A stretch of DNA of 64,000 nt, from positions 1 to 64,000 of the forward strand of contig NZ_JALKAL010000010.1 in assembly GCF_023015765.1 (NCBI RefSeq), given 5' to 3'. Every line of letters begins with the position of its first letter. The first letter of the stretch is position 1. The position numbers were made by a program, and so were the translations under genes. This DNA is from Ornithinimicrobium sp. F0845. Lineage in GTDB: Bacteria; Actinomycetota; Actinomycetes; Actinomycetales; Dermatophilaceae. The notes below the pieces were generated by a model that did not search any database, had not been told where the DNA came from, and saw only the letters and a list, made by a program, of their open reading frames with translations. Shown piece after piece: positions 17,534 to 27,382 of the stretch.

Positions 17534-19186
17534 ATGTCCACCGAACGAACCACCCACGGACTCACCCGAGCCGTCCGCGCCATCGCGGCGGCCGGCAGCC
17601 TGGCCCTCGTCCTGGCAGCCTGCGGCAGCAGCGCACCCTCCACCGACGCCGGTGCCGGTGCCGCGACGGACTCGACCTCGACCTCGACCGGGGCGTCGGC
17701 CGACCAGGCTGGCGACACCTCCTCGGGGGCAGACACCGGGCAGCAGACCGGATCCGCCGACGGCCTCGGGCTGATCGGTCTGTCGACCCACGCGGACGGC
17801 GACGAGGGCGACTACGACGCTGACGCCGCGGTGGCGATCACCCTCGCCGACGGGTCCAGCAGCGCCGACGGTGAGGGGGTGGAGGTCAGCCGCGACGACA
17901 CCGGGGAGACCGTGCTCATCACCCAGGCGGGGACCTACGTGCTCTCGGGGACGCTGTCCGCCGGACAGGTCGTCGTGGACGTCGTCGAGGACGACGACGT
18001 CACGCTCGTGCTCGATGGTGCGGTGATCACCAGCACCAGCGGTCCCGCGGTGCACATCGTCTCCGCCGAGGACGCGACCGTCGTCCTCGCCGAAGACTCG
18101 GTCAACCACCTGACCGACGCTGCCACCTATGTCCTGACCGAGGACACCGTCGACGCGGAGACCGGTGCGGCCGTGGACGCGCCCAACGCCGCGCTCTACT
18201 CGACCGCGGATCTGACCATCGCCGGCGACGGGGCGCTGACCGTGACCGGGTCTGCCAACGACGGCATCACCAGCAAGGACGGCCTGGTCATTCTCTCCGG
18301 GACACTGGAGGTCACCGCCACCGACGACGGCATCCGGGGCAAAGACTTCCTCGCGATCGAGGGCGGCACCGTCGCCGTCGAGGCGGGTGGTGACGGGCTG
18401 ACCTCGGACAACACCGACGACGGCACTGGCATCGTGCTGATCTCCGGCGCCGGGACCGTCGTGACGGTGGCTTCCGGTGATGACGCGGTGAAGGGGGAGA
18501 ACGTCGTGGACCTCGTCGACGGGACCCTCACCGTTGACTCATCCGTCGAGGGCCTTGAGGCCGCCCGCATCATCATCGAGGGTGGCGTCGCGATGGTGAC
18601 CAGCTCTGACGACGCGGTCAACGCCGCCTCGGACGTCACCACACCGTCGGTGGAGATCAGCGGCGGGGTGATCACCCTGGACGCCGAGGGTGACGGGCTG
18701 GACTCCAACGGCACGGTCGAGATGACCGGTGGAGAGGTCACCGTCTACGGGCCGACCCGCGGTGGCAACGGCTCGCTGGACGTGGGCGGTGAGTTCGTCG
18801 TCTCCGGGGGCACCCTGGTGGCGGTCGGCACCGCCGACATGCTCGTCGGACCCTCCACCGACACTGGTCAGGCCGCGTTGGTCGTCACCCTCACCGAGAC
18901 CGTCCCGGCGGGTGCGGTGCTGACCGTCACCGATGCCGAGGGCACGGTCGTGGCCGAGGTGACCACTGCCAAGACAGCTCAGTCGCTGGTGCTTTCGGAC
19001 GCCGCCCTGGTGACCGGAAGCTCCTACACCGTCAGCGTCGATGGCAGCGAGGTTGCCACGGCCACGGCGGGGGAGTATGCCGAGGGCGGCTTCGGCGGAC
19101 CCGGCCAGGGAGGCTTCCCTGGCGGTGGTGAGTGGCCCGGCGGTGCGCCGGGCCAGGGTGAGCTGCCCGGCGGTGAGCAGGGGTGA
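17534..19186 (+). CDS. Secreted lipoprotein with Cthe_2159-like carbohydrate-binding beta-helix
   Basis: 550 residues. A lipoprotein signal peptide ends in the lipobox LVLAAC, Cys30. After a Ser/Thr/Gly-rich spacer, the core (about 90-430) consists of repeated beta-strand turns with Gly-Asp-Gly patterns such as [20 protein letters not shown], typical of the parallel beta-helix Cthe_2159 family, whose founder binds cellulose and acidic sugars. The C-terminal tail is Gly/Pro-rich ([12 protein letters not shown]). It is the third gene of the DUF4956-VTC operon. No catalytic residues are evident; binding of a surface polysaccharide is the best guess. Confidence 0.85.
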   Translation: MSTERTTHGLTRAVRAIAAAGSLALVLAACGSSAPSTDAGAGAATDSTSTSTGASADQAGDTSSGADTGQQTGSADGLGLIGLSTHADGDEGDYDADAAVAITLADGSSSADGEGVEVSRDDTGETVLITQAGTYVLSGTLSAGQVVVDVVEDDDVTLVLDGAVITSTSGPAVHIVSAEDATVVLAEDSVNHLTDAATYVLTEDTVDAETGAAVDAPNAALYSTADLTIAGDGALTVTGSANDGITSKDGLVILSGTLEVTATDDGIRGKDFLAIEGGTVAVEAGGDGLTSDNTDDGTGIVLISGAGTVVTVASGDDAVKGENVVDLVDGTLTVDSSVEGLEAARIIIEGGVAMVTSSDDAVNAASDVTTPSVEISGGVITLDAEGDGLDSNGTVEMTGGEVTVYGPTRGGNGSLDVGGEFVVSGGTLVAVGTADMLVGPSTDTGQAALVVTLTETVPAGAVLTVTDAEGTVVAEVTTAKTAQSLVLSDAALVTGSSYTVSVDGSEVATATAGEYAEGGFGGPGQGGFPGGGEWPGGAPGQGELPGGEQG

Positions 19187-19209
19187 GGCACGTCCATAGA
19201 CTGACCGCT

Positions 19210-20067
19210 ATGACGGCGCGCATCCTTGATGGCAAGACGGCCCTGGCCGAGATCAAGACAGACCTCAGGGCGCGCGTCGCAGCACTGGCGCAGCAGGGAG
19301 TCGTCCCGGGACTGGGCACCGTGCTGGTGGGGAACGACCCGGCGAGCACCTGGTATGTCAACGCTAAGCACCGGGACTGCGCCGAGATCGGGATCCGCTC
19401 GATCCGTCGTGACCTGCCCGCCGGGTCTACGCAGGAGGAGGTCGAGGCGGTGGTCGACGAGCTCAACGCGGACCCCGACTGCACCGCCTTCCTGGTGCAG
19501 CAGCCCACCGGTCTGGACGAGTTCGCAATCCTGTCGCGGATCGACCCGGTCAAGGACGTCGACGGCCTGCACCCGGTCAACCTCGGCTCCCTGGTCCTGG
19601 GGGAGCCTGCACCGCTGCCCTGCACGCCCTACGGCGTGGTGGAGCTGCTGCGACGACACGAGGTGGAGATCGCCGGGGCCGAGGTGGTCGTGGTGGGGCG
19701 GGGTCTTACCGTGGGCCGTCCGCTTGGCCTGATCCTGACCCGTCGGTCCGAGAACGCCACCGTCACCCTGTGCCACACAGGGACCCGGGATCTGGCGGCC
19801 CACACGCGGCGCGCCGACATCGTCGTCGCCGCCGCCGGCGTGCCCGACCTGATCACCGCCGACATGGTCCGTCCGGGAGCCGCCGTCCTCGATGTCGGCG
19901 TGGCCCGACGTGACGGAAAGATCGCCGGTGACGTGGCGTCCGAGGTCGCCGAGGTCGCCGGGTGGATCTCGCCCAACCCGGGCGGCGTGGGGCCGATGAC
20001 CCGGGCCATGCTGCTGAGCAACGTCGTCCAGGCCGCCGAGCGTGCTGCCGGCGAGCCGGCCAGGTGA
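19210..20067 (+). CDS. folD: Bifunctional methylenetetrahydrofolate dehydrogenase/cyclohydrolase
   Basis: 285 residues. FolD interconverts 5,10-methylene-THF and 10-formyl-THF and so supplies PurN and PurH. Catalytic Tyr and Lys lie in [11 protein letters not shown], the Asp in [11 protein letters not shown], and the NADP-binding loop is [13 protein letters not shown]. The usual VQLPLP segment reads VQQPTG here; the key Gln is kept, so activity is expected. ATG 19210 is chosen by homology over an upstream ATG. The stop overlaps the DUF3017 gene by four bases. Confidence 0.95.
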   Translation: MTARILDGKTALAEIKTDLRARVAALAQQGVVPGLGTVLVGNDPASTWYVNAKHRDCAEIGIRSIRRDLPAGSTQEEVEAVVDELNADPDCTAFLVQQPTGLDEFAILSRIDPVKDVDGLHPVNLGSLVLGEPAPLPCTPYGVVELLRRHEVEIAGAEVVVVGRGLTVGRPLGLILTRRSENATVTLCHTGTRDLAAHTRRADIVVAAAGVPDLITADMVRPGAAVLDVGVARRDGKIAGDVASEVAEVAGWISPNPGGVGPMTRAMLLSNVVQAAERAAGEPAR

Positions 20068-20378
20068 GCGAGCCGGACACCGGCCGGGTCAGTCCCCCCT
20101 CCCGGCGGCCGGCGAACTGGGGGAGCCAGCCGCTCGGTCTGTGGTGGCTCCTGCCGGTCGGGCTGACGGTGGCGATGGTCGTGCTGTTCTCCTCGGGGGT
20201 GCAGGCGGCGGGCTACGTGATCGCCGGCACGCTGACCGTGTGCGCGCTCGTGCGGCTCGCCCTCCCGCGCGGGGCCGTGGGCGGCCTTCTCGTCCGGTCC
20301 AAGGCCTGGGACGTCCTGACGTTGCTGGCCCTGGCTGCCGCCGTGACCGTGGTCAGCGCCACGCTGGTCATCCGCTGA
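20064..20378 (+). CDS. DUF3017 small membrane protein
   Basis: 104 residues with a Ser/Pro/Arg-rich N terminus and three hydrophobic segments from about residue 25 onward ([55 protein letters not shown]). DUF3017 genes commonly follow folD in actinobacteria. The GTG start overlaps the folD stop (GTGA). Function unknown. Confidence 0.85.
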   Translation: MSEPDTGRVSPPSRRPANWGSQPLGLWWLLPVGLTVAMVVLFSSGVQAAGYVIAGTLTVCALVRLALPRGAVGGLLVRSKAWDVLTLLALAAAVTVVSATLVIR

Positions 20379-20400
20379 CGAGCCTCGCGCCAGAACCACG

Positions 20401-20518
20401 CTCGTGGGGAGGGTGGGTGTCGCCAGGGTGCCCCAGATTGACCCGCGAGGGGATCGAGCTCGGTGGATCTCGTGGGGAGGGCGGGTGTCGCCAGGGTGCG
20501 CCAGGTTGACCCGCGAGT
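20401..20518. repeat. Two 50-bp direct repeats downstream of folD-DUF3017
   Basis: Copies at 20401-20450 and 20469-20518 begin CTCGTGGGGAGGG and end TGACCCGCGAG, differing at about four positions, with 18 bp between them. A third, truncated copy of the left edge (GGTGGACCTGGTGGGGAG) starts near 20533. They lie between the converging DUF3017 and mdh genes. No coding potential is seen. Confidence 0.85.
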
Positions 20519-20616
20519 GAGCGGGTGGAGGGCGGTGGACCTGGTGGGGAGAGCGAGCGACCCGCCGAGCTGCCTGACGGCATACTCGGCGGGTCGTGGT
20601 GTGTACGCGGGTGGCC

Positions 20617-21606
20617 CTAGATCAGCCCGAGCTCGCTGACCGCCTGGCGCTCCTCGGCGAGCTCGGCGACCGAGGCGTCGATCTTGCCGCGCGAGAAGTC
20701 GTCGATCTCCAGACCCTGGACGATCTCCCAGTTTCCGCCGGAGGTGGTCACCGGGAAGGAGGAGATCAGCCCCTCGGCCACGCCGTAGGAACCGTCCGAG
20801 CGCACCGCCATCGACAGCCAGTTGCCCTCGGGGCTGCCCTGCAGCCAGTCACGGGTGTGGTCGATGGTCGCGGAGGCGGCGGAGGCGGCGGAGCTGGACC
20901 CGCGAGCCTCGATGATCGCCGCTCCGCGCTTGGCGACCGTCGGGATGAAGGTGTCCTCCAGCCAGGCCTGGTCGTTGATGACGTCCGCGGCCGAGCGCCC
21001 ACCGATCTGGGCGTGGAACAGGTCGGGGTACTGGGTCGCCGAGTGGTTGCCCCAGATCGTCATGTTGGAGATCTTGGTGACCGGCACGCCCGCCTTGGCG
21101 GACACCTGCGCCAGCGCCCGGTTGTGGTCCAGGCGGGTCAGCGCGGAGAACCGCTCGGTCGGGATGTCCTTGGCGTTGCTCATCGCGATGAGCGCGTTGG
21201 TGTTGGCGGGGTTGCCCGTGACGGTGATGCGGATGTCGTCCGCGGCGTGGTCGTTGAGCGCCTTGCCCTGGCCGGTGAAGATCGCGCCGTTGGCCTCGAG
21301 CAGGTCACCGCGCTCCATGCCCTTGGTGCGCGGGCGGGCACCGACGAGCAGCGCGACGTTGGCCCCGTCGAAGATGACGGCCGGGTCGTCGCCGATCTCC
21401 ACGCCGGCGAGCGCCGGGAACGCACAGTCGTCGAGCTCCATCACGACCCCTTCGAGTGCCTTCAGCGCCGGGGTGATCTCCAGCAGCCGCAGCTGCACGG
21501 GGGTGTCCTTGCCGAGCAGGTCACCGCTGGCGATCCGGAACAGCAGGCTGTAGCCGATCTGGCCGGCGGCGCCGGTCACTGCAACCTTGACGGGAGTGGG
21601 GTTCAC
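20617..21606 (-). CDS. mdh: Malate dehydrogenase
   Basis: 329 residues of the two-domain NAD-dependent malate dehydrogenase type found in actinobacteria. The nucleotide-binding loop is [55 protein letters not shown] and the active-site NHSATQYPD are all present. It oxidises malate to oxaloacetate in the TCA cycle. The GTG start at 21606 follows GGAAG. It is divergent from icd. Confidence 0.97.
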   Translation of the reverse strand: MNPTPVKVAVTGAAGQIGYSLLFRIASGDLLGKDTPVQLRLLEITPALKALEGVVMELDDCAFPALAGVEIGDDPAVIFDGANVALLVGARPRTKGMERGDLLEANGAIFTGQGKALNDHAADDIRITVTGNPANTNALIAMSNAKDIPTERFSALTRLDHNRALAQVSAKAGVPVTKISNMTIWGNHSATQYPDLFHAQIGGRSAADVINDQAWLEDTFIPTVAKRGAAIIEARGSSSAASAASATIDHTRDWLQGSPEGNWLSMAVRSDGSYGVAEGLISSFPVTTSGGNWEIVQGLEIDDFSRGKIDASVAELAEERQAVSELGLI

Positions 21607-21798
21607 GGTGCTCTTCCTTCAGCTCGGGGAGGTGTGCATCCGCGACGTTAGCACCGCTCGCGGGGCCTCCTGGAAACGGCTAGGTAAGGCCGGCGGACCG
21701 GGGTCGGATAACCTGAGGGCCGGCGGAAGCCCAGGCTTCCGCATGTCACGTCGGCCGCGACAGGCGGCCACCCCGACCGACAACAGGAGTCCCCAGGC

Positions 21799-23019
21799 AT
21801 GGAGAAGATCAAGGTCGCCAACCCGATCGTCGAGCTCGACGGCGACGAGATGACCCGCATCATCTGGCAGTTCATCAAGGACCGACTGATCCACCCGTAC
21901 CTGGATGTCGAGCTCAAGTACTTCGACCTGGGGGTCGAGAAGCGCGACGAGACCAACGACCAGATCACCGTCGACGCCGCCAACGCCATCAAGGAGCACG
22001 GGGTCGGCGTGAAGTGCGCCACCATCACCCCGGACGAGGCCCGGGTCGAGGAGTTCGGACTCAAGGAGATGTGGAAGAGCCCCAACGGCACGATCCGCAA
22101 CATCCTCGGCGGCGTGATCTTCCGCGAGCCGATCATCATCTCCAACGTGCCGCGCCTGGTGCCGGGCTGGACCAAGCCGATCATCATCGGCCGTCACGCC
22201 CACGGCGACCAGTACAAGGCGCAGAACTTCAAGGTGCCCGGCGCCGGCACCGTGACCATCACCTACACCCCGGCCGACGGCGGCGAGCCGGAGGTCCACG
22301 AGGTGGCCTCCTACGGCGACGACGGTGGTGTCGCGATGGGGATGTTCAACTACAACGACTCGATCCGCGACTTCGCCCGGGCGAGCATGAACTACGCCCT
22401 GGATCGCGGCGTCCCGTGCTACCTGTCGACCAAGAACACGATCCTGAAGGCCTACGACGGTGCGTTCAAGGACATCTTCCAGGAGGTCTTCGACGCCGAG
22501 TTCAAGGAGAAGTTCGACGCCGCCGGCCTCACCTACGAGCACCGCCTGATCGACGACATGGTCGCTGCCGCGATGAAGTGGGAGGGCGGCTACGTCTGGG
22601 CCTGCAAGAACTACGACGGTGACGTCCAGTCCGACACCGTCGCGCAGGGCTTCGGCTCGCTGGGTCTGATGACCTCGGTGCTGATGACCCCGGACGGCAA
22701 GACCGTGGAGGCCGAGGCCGCGCACGGCACGGTGACCCGGCACTACCGTCAGCACCAGCAGGGCAAGCCGACCTCCACCAACCCGATCGCCTCGATCTTC
22801 GCGTGGACCCGCGGACTGTCCTACCGCGGCAAGATGGACAACACCCCCGAGGTCACCGAGTTCGCCGAGACCCTCGAGCGGGTCTGCGTGGAGACCGTCG
22901 AGGAGGGGAAGATGACCAAGGACCTGGCGCTGCTCATCGGCCCGGACCAGGCCTGGCTCACGACCGAGGAGTTCCTCGCCGCGATCGACGAGAACCTGCA
23001 GAAGGCGATGGCTGCCTGA
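21799..23019 (+). CDS. icd: NADP-dependent isocitrate dehydrogenase, dimeric type
   Basis: 406 residues, the eukaryote-like homodimeric class. It begins [19 protein letters not shown]. Substrate residues are seen in [13 protein letters not shown] and FREPII, and catalytic/metal residues in ENLI-type positions such as [13 protein letters not shown] and [25 protein letters not shown] is the NADP-binding loop. It decarboxylates isocitrate to 2-oxoglutarate. ATG 21799 follows ACAGGAG. Confidence 0.97.
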   Translation: MEKIKVANPIVELDGDEMTRIIWQFIKDRLIHPYLDVELKYFDLGVEKRDETNDQITVDAANAIKEHGVGVKCATITPDEARVEEFGLKEMWKSPNGTIRNILGGVIFREPIIISNVPRLVPGWTKPIIIGRHAHGDQYKAQNFKVPGAGTVTITYTPADGGEPEVHEVASYGDDGGVAMGMFNYNDSIRDFARASMNYALDRGVPCYLSTKNTILKAYDGAFKDIFQEVFDAEFKEKFDAAGLTYEHRLIDDMVAAAMKWEGGYVWACKNYDGDVQSDTVAQGFGSLGLMTSVLMTPDGKTVEAEAAHGTVTRHYRQHQQGKPTSTNPIASIFAWTRGLSYRGKMDNTPEVTEFAETLERVCVETVEEGKMTKDLALLIGPDQAWLTTEEFLAAIDENLQKAMAA

Positions 23020-23028
23020 GGCTCTGCT

Positions 23029-23110
23029 CAGCCCCAGCGCGGCATGGTCGGCAACGGGTGCTGGTGCGTCAGCCCCAGCGCGGCATGGTCGGCAACGGGT
23101 GCTGGTGTGT
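23029..23110. repeat. 41-bp tandem duplication spanning a stop codon
   Basis: Copies at 23029-23069 and 23070-23110 are identical except for one base near the end (GCGT versus GTGT). The second copy holds the last codons of the mycothiol-type gene (…HPLPTMPRWG), and its stop codon straddles the join. The first copy is a duplicate of that 3' end in the gap after icd. Confidence 0.93.
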
Positions 23111-23779
23111 CAGCCCGTGCTCGACCCCGCGGGCCAGCCAGAGCAGCAGGTCTCCGGGGCGGCCCTTGACCTCGTGCCCGCCCCCGTGGATGTGCCAGTG
23201 GCGGTTGTCCGACCCGGTGAGTGACAGCGGCGGGCAGCTGCCGTGTCCCAACCGGTCCACAGCCTCGGCCAGGCCGGCGCGGACCACCTCGGGCGGTGCG
23301 TCGTGGAAGGTGTAGCCGGCGTCGAGGTCGACGTGGTGGAAGGTGACCTCACGCAGCCGCGCCCACGGGAGCTGGTCCCCGGCGAGGCGCTTGCCCGTGC
23401 TAAGCGCGACGTCGTTGAGGTCGCTGCGCCCGCGCAGCTGCTCCAGACGAGTGCGGATAGCGTCGCTCGCCGAGAGCACATCGGCCCGCAGCCGTGCGAC
23501 AGGCTGGGTCGCGGCCTCCTCGATGTCGGCGTTGCGCTGCTCGATCGAGGCATACATCGGTGTCTCGTGACCGCTGACCGCCCACTGCGCCAGGTGCCGC
23601 AGCCCGTCGGCGTTGCGGGCGAGGTGACCGAGGACGTGAGCCCGGGTCCACCCGTCGCACAACGACGGATGGCGTAGGTCGTCCTGGGTGAAGGTGCTGA
23701 TGGTCTTGGCCAGTGCCGCGTCGGCCTCTGCCAGGAGGTCGATCGCGCGACCGGCTGTGAGGTAGTGCTCGCCACTCAT
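23069..23779 (-). CDS. Maleylpyruvate isomerase/DinB-like mycothiol-dependent enzyme
   Basis: 236 residues. The N-terminal DinB-like four-helix domain has its metal-binding histidines suggested by HVLGHLARNADGLRHL and VTFHHVDLDAGY, the pattern of mycothiol-dependent maleylpyruvate isomerases. The C-terminal part contains HWHIHGGGHEVKG. Members use mycothiol as cofactor for isomerisation or thiol transfer; the substrate here is unknown. ATG 23779 is preceded by GAGAGGAA. The gene converges on icd and its 3' end is tandemly duplicated. Confidence 0.85.
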   Translation of the reverse strand: MSGEHYLTAGRAIDLLAEADAALAKTISTFTQDDLRHPSLCDGWTRAHVLGHLARNADGLRHLAQWAVSGHETPMYASIEQRNADIEEAATQPVARLRADVLSASDAIRTRLEQLRGRSDLNDVALSTGKRLAGDQLPWARLREVTFHHVDLDAGYTFHDAPPEVVRAGLAEAVDRLGHGSCPPLSLTGSDNRHWHIHGGGHEVKGRPGDLLLWLARGVEHGLTHQHPLPTMPRWG

Positions 23780-23862
23780 GCCTGTTCCTCTCTGCGCCAG
23801 ACCCGGGAGTACCTAGGCTGCCCCTCCGTGCGACGACTCGCAAGAGATGGGGGCGGGACGGG

Positions 23863-23910
23863 TCAGGGCTGACTGGCTCTGGTGACTCAGGGCTGACTGG
23901 CTCTGGTGAC
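23863..23910. repeat. 24-bp tandem duplication at the end of the S10 peptidase gene
   Basis: Two perfect 24-base copies, each containing CTGACTGGCTCTGGTGAC. The copy at 23887-23910 encodes the last residues TRASQP and the stop codon (23887-23889); the copy at 23863-23886 repeats them downstream. Confidence 0.93.
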
Positions 23911-25425
23911 GAAGTCGGCGAGGTCCTGGGACTGCTTGGTCCGTGACGGCTCGTGGACATACATCATGTGGCCGGCCTCGTAGTAGCGGTGCTCGATGTT
24001 CTCGTGCAGCGCTGCCGGGATGTCCAGCTGCTCGAGCACCTCCCGCGCGGCGAAGAACGGGGTCGCCCCGTCGTACCACCCGTAGGCGACGTGGACCAAC
24101 AGGTGCGGGTTGGCCCGCATGGCCCGGGCCAGCCGCGGCGTGACGTCGACCGACTTGCCCTCGAAGTCCGCGTAGGACCAGGGGTGGACGCGGGCCGAGA
24201 TCTGCTCGTAGTGCAGGTCCGACTCGTAGCCCAGGTCCGCCCGCACGTGGTGGTTCCAGGCGGCGGCGTAGGGTCCGGCGATCGCGTCGTGGCTGGGATC
24301 TGCGTCCATCATCTCCGCGTTGCCGGCAGCGGCCGGGCCGGTGAACCGTGAGTCCAGCCGCCCGACCACCTTGCGCTCGTCGCGGAGCAGCTCGGTGAAG
24401 AACCTGATGTGCTCGATCCGCAGGTCGGCGCGGTCGACCCAGTGGGGGTCGAGCCCGGTCAGCTCGGCGAGCCGGGTCACGTGCTCGGCGCGCTCCTGCC
24501 CGGCCAGCCGCACGCCCCGGCTGAGGGCGTAGGGATAGTCCCTGGCGGCATACTCCTCGGCGGCCCGAACCACCGTCGACAGCGACTTGCGCCCGTGCTT
24601 GCCGTGGTAGTGGGCGACCGCGGCATACGTCGGGAGGAAGCCCGCGAAGGCCCGGTCGGTGTCCGGCTCCTGCAGTCCGATGGAGCCGAGGTCCAGCACG
24701 GAGGAGATCAGCATGACGCCGTTGAGGTACATGCCGTAGCGGGTCTGCAGGTGGTCGGCCAGGGCGGCCGCCCGCAGCGTGCCGTAGGACTCACCGGCCA
24801 GGAACTTCGGGGCCATCCAGCGCTGGTTGCGGGCGGTCCACAGCCGGATGATCTCCCCGACCGACTCGATGTCTCCGCTGAAGCCGTGGTAACCCTTGGC
24901 CTTGCCGCCCTCCACGGCCCGGGAGAAGCCGGTGGAGACGGGGTCGATGAAGACCAGGTCGGAGACGGTCAGCAGCGACTCCGGGTTGTCCACGAGGCCG
25001 TAGGGCGGGGGCTGCAGCGCACCCACGTCGCCCATCTCGACGCGACGCGGACCGAGGAGCCCGAGATGCAGCCAGACCGAGGACGAGCCCGGGCCGCCGT
25101 TGAAGGCGAAGGTGACCGGGCGCTCGGGGTCACCCTCGGCCCGCTCCACGACGTAGGAGGTCAGGAAGACCTCCGCCTTCGCCTTGGTGCCGGTGAAGAC
25201 GTCGTCCTCGTAGACCTCCTCCCGCAGCACGATGCGTCCCGTCGTGGCGGTGTAGGACAGCGTCGACCGGCCGGCCTTCAGGGTGTGCTGGCTGGTGACC
25301 AGGTCGTCCTTGGGCTCGGCGGGGGTGGTGGACACGTCCGGCTGCTCCGGCGAGTCGCTGGAGTCGGGCGTCCCGGAGTTCGTGGTGCCGGAACTGGGCG
25401 TGGTGGTGTCGTCGGTAGGGGCCAT
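23887..25425 (-). CDS. S10-family serine carboxypeptidase-like peptidase
   Basis: 512 residues. The alpha/beta-hydrolase core starts with FAFNGGPGSSSVWLHLG (oxyanion region). The catalytic triad is Ser213 in GESYGTLR, Asp452 in YDGATPF and His486 in EAGHMMYVH. An N-terminal stretch of about 40 residues is rich in Ser/Thr/Pro/Asp with no signal peptide, so the enzyme is probably cytosolic. The family removes C-terminal residues or acts on esters; the substrate is unknown. ATG 25425 is preceded by TAAGGT with a six-base gap, the layout of a leaderless start, and it is divergent from the 2H phosphoesterase gene. Confidence 0.92.
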   Translation of the reverse strand: MAPTDDTTTPSSGTTNSGTPDSSDSPEQPDVSTTPAEPKDDLVTSQHTLKAGRSTLSYTATTGRIVLREEVYEDDVFTGTKAKAEVFLTSYVVERAEGDPERPVTFAFNGGPGSSSVWLHLGLLGPRRVEMGDVGALQPPPYGLVDNPESLLTVSDLVFIDPVSTGFSRAVEGGKAKGYHGFSGDIESVGEIIRLWTARNQRWMAPKFLAGESYGTLRAAALADHLQTRYGMYLNGVMLISSVLDLGSIGLQEPDTDRAFAGFLPTYAAVAHYHGKHGRKSLSTVVRAAEEYAARDYPYALSRGVRLAGQERAEHVTRLAELTGLDPHWVDRADLRIEHIRFFTELLRDERKVVGRLDSRFTGPAAAGNAEMMDADPSHDAIAGPYAAAWNHHVRADLGYESDLHYEQISARVHPWSYADFEGKSVDVTPRLARAMRANPHLLVHVAYGWYDGATPFFAAREVLEQLDIPAALHENIEHRYYEAGHMMYVHEPSRTKQSQDLADFVTRASQP

Positions 25426-25467
25426 GCCCTGACCTTAAACGCAGGGGCGGGGGTAGGGTCAGTGGTC

Positions 25468-26034
25468 GTGAGTCTCCAACGGTCCGGGCCCGTGACGGTT
25501 GGCATCGCCCTGCCGGTGCCGGAGCCGTGGGGGAGCCTGGTGCGGGAGGCCCGCATCGGCTACGGCGAGGCCCGCGCCCAGCACATCCCGACGCACATCA
25601 CCCTGCTCCCGCCGACCGAGACCTCGACCGAGCTGCTCGAGGAACTGCTGGTGCACCTGTCCGAGCTGGCCCGGCACAGCCCGCCCTTCCCGGTCGTGCT
25701 GCGGGGGACCGGGACCTTCCGGCCGGTCTCGGACGTGGTCTACATCCAGGTCGCGCGCGGGGTCTCCTCCTGTGAGCAGCTGCAGCTCGGGGTGCGCAAC
25801 GGACCGGTCTGGCGTCCGCTGGACTTCCCCTACCACCCCCACGTCACGCTGGCGCACGACCTGCCGCACGGCGTCCTGGACCGGGCGTTCGCCGAGTTCG
25901 GCGACCTCGTCGCGGAGTTCGAGGCGCGCAACTTCGTGGTCTACATCCACCACGGGGACGAGGTCTGGCGTCCGCTGGTGACCTACGAGCTGGCCGGCAC
26001 GCCGGCGGAGGACGCCGCCCGCCCCGGTGTCTGA
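25468..26034 (+). CDS. 2'-5' RNA ligase / 2H phosphoesterase family protein
   Basis: 188 residues. The two HxT motifs of the 2H superfamily are present: THITLLPP near residue 40 and HPHVTLAHD near residue 125. Members hydrolyse cyclic nucleotide phosphates or 2'-5' bonds. GTG 25468 is favoured because a TAGGGT -10 lies eight bases upstream; GTG 25462 is an alternative. It is transcribed away from the S10 peptidase gene, with only 42 bp between start codons. Confidence 0.87.
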   Translation: MSLQRSGPVTVGIALPVPEPWGSLVREARIGYGEARAQHIPTHITLLPPTETSTELLEELLVHLSELARHSPPFPVVLRGTGTFRPVSDVVYIQVARGVSSCEQLQLGVRNGPVWRPLDFPYHPHVTLAHDLPHGVLDRAFAEFGDLVAEFEARNFVVYIHHGDEVWRPLVTYELAGTPAEDAARPGV

Positions 26035-26037
26035 GCC

Positions 26038-26056
26038 ACCCAGGCGTTGCCTGGGT
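26038..26056. terminator. Short hairpin between converging genes
   Basis: A perfect 8-bp stem ACCCAGGC-GTT-GCCTGGGT directly after the 2H phosphoesterase stop and before the end of mgtA. No T-run follows, so it may act from either side as a GC-rich terminator. Confidence 0.5.
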
Positions 26057-26093
26057 CGCAGCCTGCAGTATGCCGTGTGGTTCCCGCGACCGT

Positions 26094-27248
26094 TCAGGCC
26101 ACGGCGGGGCGGTGGTTGCCCATGGCGTAGGCGTAGTAGCCGAGCAGCTGCTCGGTGAGCGCCGGCCAGGAACGCTCCTCCACGCGTGCCCGTCCCGCGA
26201 GTCCCATGGCGCGACGGGTCCCGGCCTGTTCCGCACCGACCAGGGAGGCCACGGCCTCGCGCAGTGCGCCGGGACGGTCCGGGTCGAACAGCAGCCCGGT
26301 GCGGTCCGGGTCGATCAGGTCGAGCGGGCCGCCACGGGCGGGCGCGACCACCGGGAGGCCGGCGGCCGCAGCCTCCTGCAGAGTCTGCCCGAACGTCTCC
26401 CTGGTGCCCGTGTGGACGAACAGGTCGAAGGCGGCATAGCTGCGGGCCAGGTCGACGCCCTCCTGGCGGCCGAGGAGCGCGGCCCCCGGGAGCTGCTCGC
26501 GGAGCAGGTCGGCACTCGGCCCGTCCCCCACCAGGACCACGCGGGCGCTGGGCAGCCCGTTGAGCTCGGCCAGCCGGTGCAGCTCCTTCTCCGGGGCCAG
26601 CCGGCCGACATACCCGATGAGCAATTCGCCGCCGGGAGCGAGCCGTCGGCGGAGCGCGGCGGTCTCCGGGTCGGCCTTCCGGTCGGGATGGAACAACGCG
26701 GAGTCCACGCCGCGGCCCCAGAGGGCGACGCGGGGCACGTCGTGTGCCGCGAGGTCCTGCTGGGCCGCCGTGGACGGGGCGAGCGTGAGATCGGCCTGCG
26801 AGTGGATCCGGCGGATCCAGCGCCAGGCGGCGCGGGCGGTCAGGTCACCGATCGGCCCCGAGTGCTGACGGATGTAGCTGGGCATGTCCGTCTGGTAGAC
26901 CGCCACGGACGGGATGCCCAGGGCCCGGGCTGCGATGAGGCCGCGGACGCCCAGGACGAACGGGGAGGCGACGTGGACCACGTCGGGGCGGAAACGGTGC
27001 AGCACGGTCTCCATCTCGTAGGACGGCAGGCCCACCCGGAACTGGCGCACCGGCAGGCTGCTGACGGTGTGGACGGGGAAGCCGGCATAGCGCTCGGGGG
27101 CAGCGGTCTCCGCCCACGGGGTCGTGCCGGGGGCGACGACCAGCGCCTCGTGGCCACCTGCACTCAGGGACTCCAGGACCTTGCAGACGCTGGTGGTCAC
27201 GCCGTTGAGGGCGGGGAGGAAGGACTCGGTGACGATGGCGACTCGCAC
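26094..27248 (-). CDS. mgtA: GDP-mannose-dependent alpha-mannosyltransferase (GT4)
   Basis: 384 residues. The N-terminal Rossmann fold begins VRVAIVTESFLPALNGV, and the donor-binding fold shows GYVGRLAPEKELHRL, VLVGDGPSADLL and the E-x7-E motif region TETFGQTLQEAAAAGLPVV (ETFGQTLQE). The family builds mannose onto glucuronic-acid diacylglycerol or related lipids in actinobacteria. The start is taken as GTG 27248 because homology begins there. GTG 27386 overlaps the manC stop by four bases, but the added 46 residues look non-coding, with less G/C at third positions. It lies downstream of manC, its GDP-mannose source. Confidence 0.87.
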   Translation of the reverse strand: MRVAIVTESFLPALNGVTTSVCKVLESLSAGGHEALVVAPGTTPWAETAAPERYAGFPVHTVSSLPVRQFRVGLPSYEMETVLHRFRPDVVHVASPFVLGVRGLIAARALGIPSVAVYQTDMPSYIRQHSGPIGDLTARAAWRWIRRIHSQADLTLAPSTAAQQDLAAHDVPRVALWGRGVDSALFHPDRKADPETAALRRRLAPGGELLIGYVGRLAPEKELHRLAELNGLPSARVVLVGDGPSADLLREQLPGAALLGRQEGVDLARSYAAFDLFVHTGTRETFGQTLQEAAAAGLPVVAPARGGPLDLIDPDRTGLLFDPDRPGALREAVASLVGAEQAGTRRAMGLAGRARVEERSWPALTEQLLGYYAYAMGNHRPAVA

Positions 27249-27382
27249 GTGACCCAGCGTGGCCGCCCCGGGTGGTGGACCGGCGACGTCGGGGGAGGTG
27301 TCCGGTGAGCGGGAGGTGACGAGCGGGTGACCCAGCGCGTCGCGCAGGTGCAGGCGTGGTTCCCGGTGACGCGGGGCGTGGC

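Noticed and set aside
19495-19515. FolD active-site variant VQQPTG as a sign of an inactive enzyme
   Set aside because: The catalytic Tyr, Lys, Asp and the Gln of this loop are kept, and the rest matches active actinobacterial FolD.
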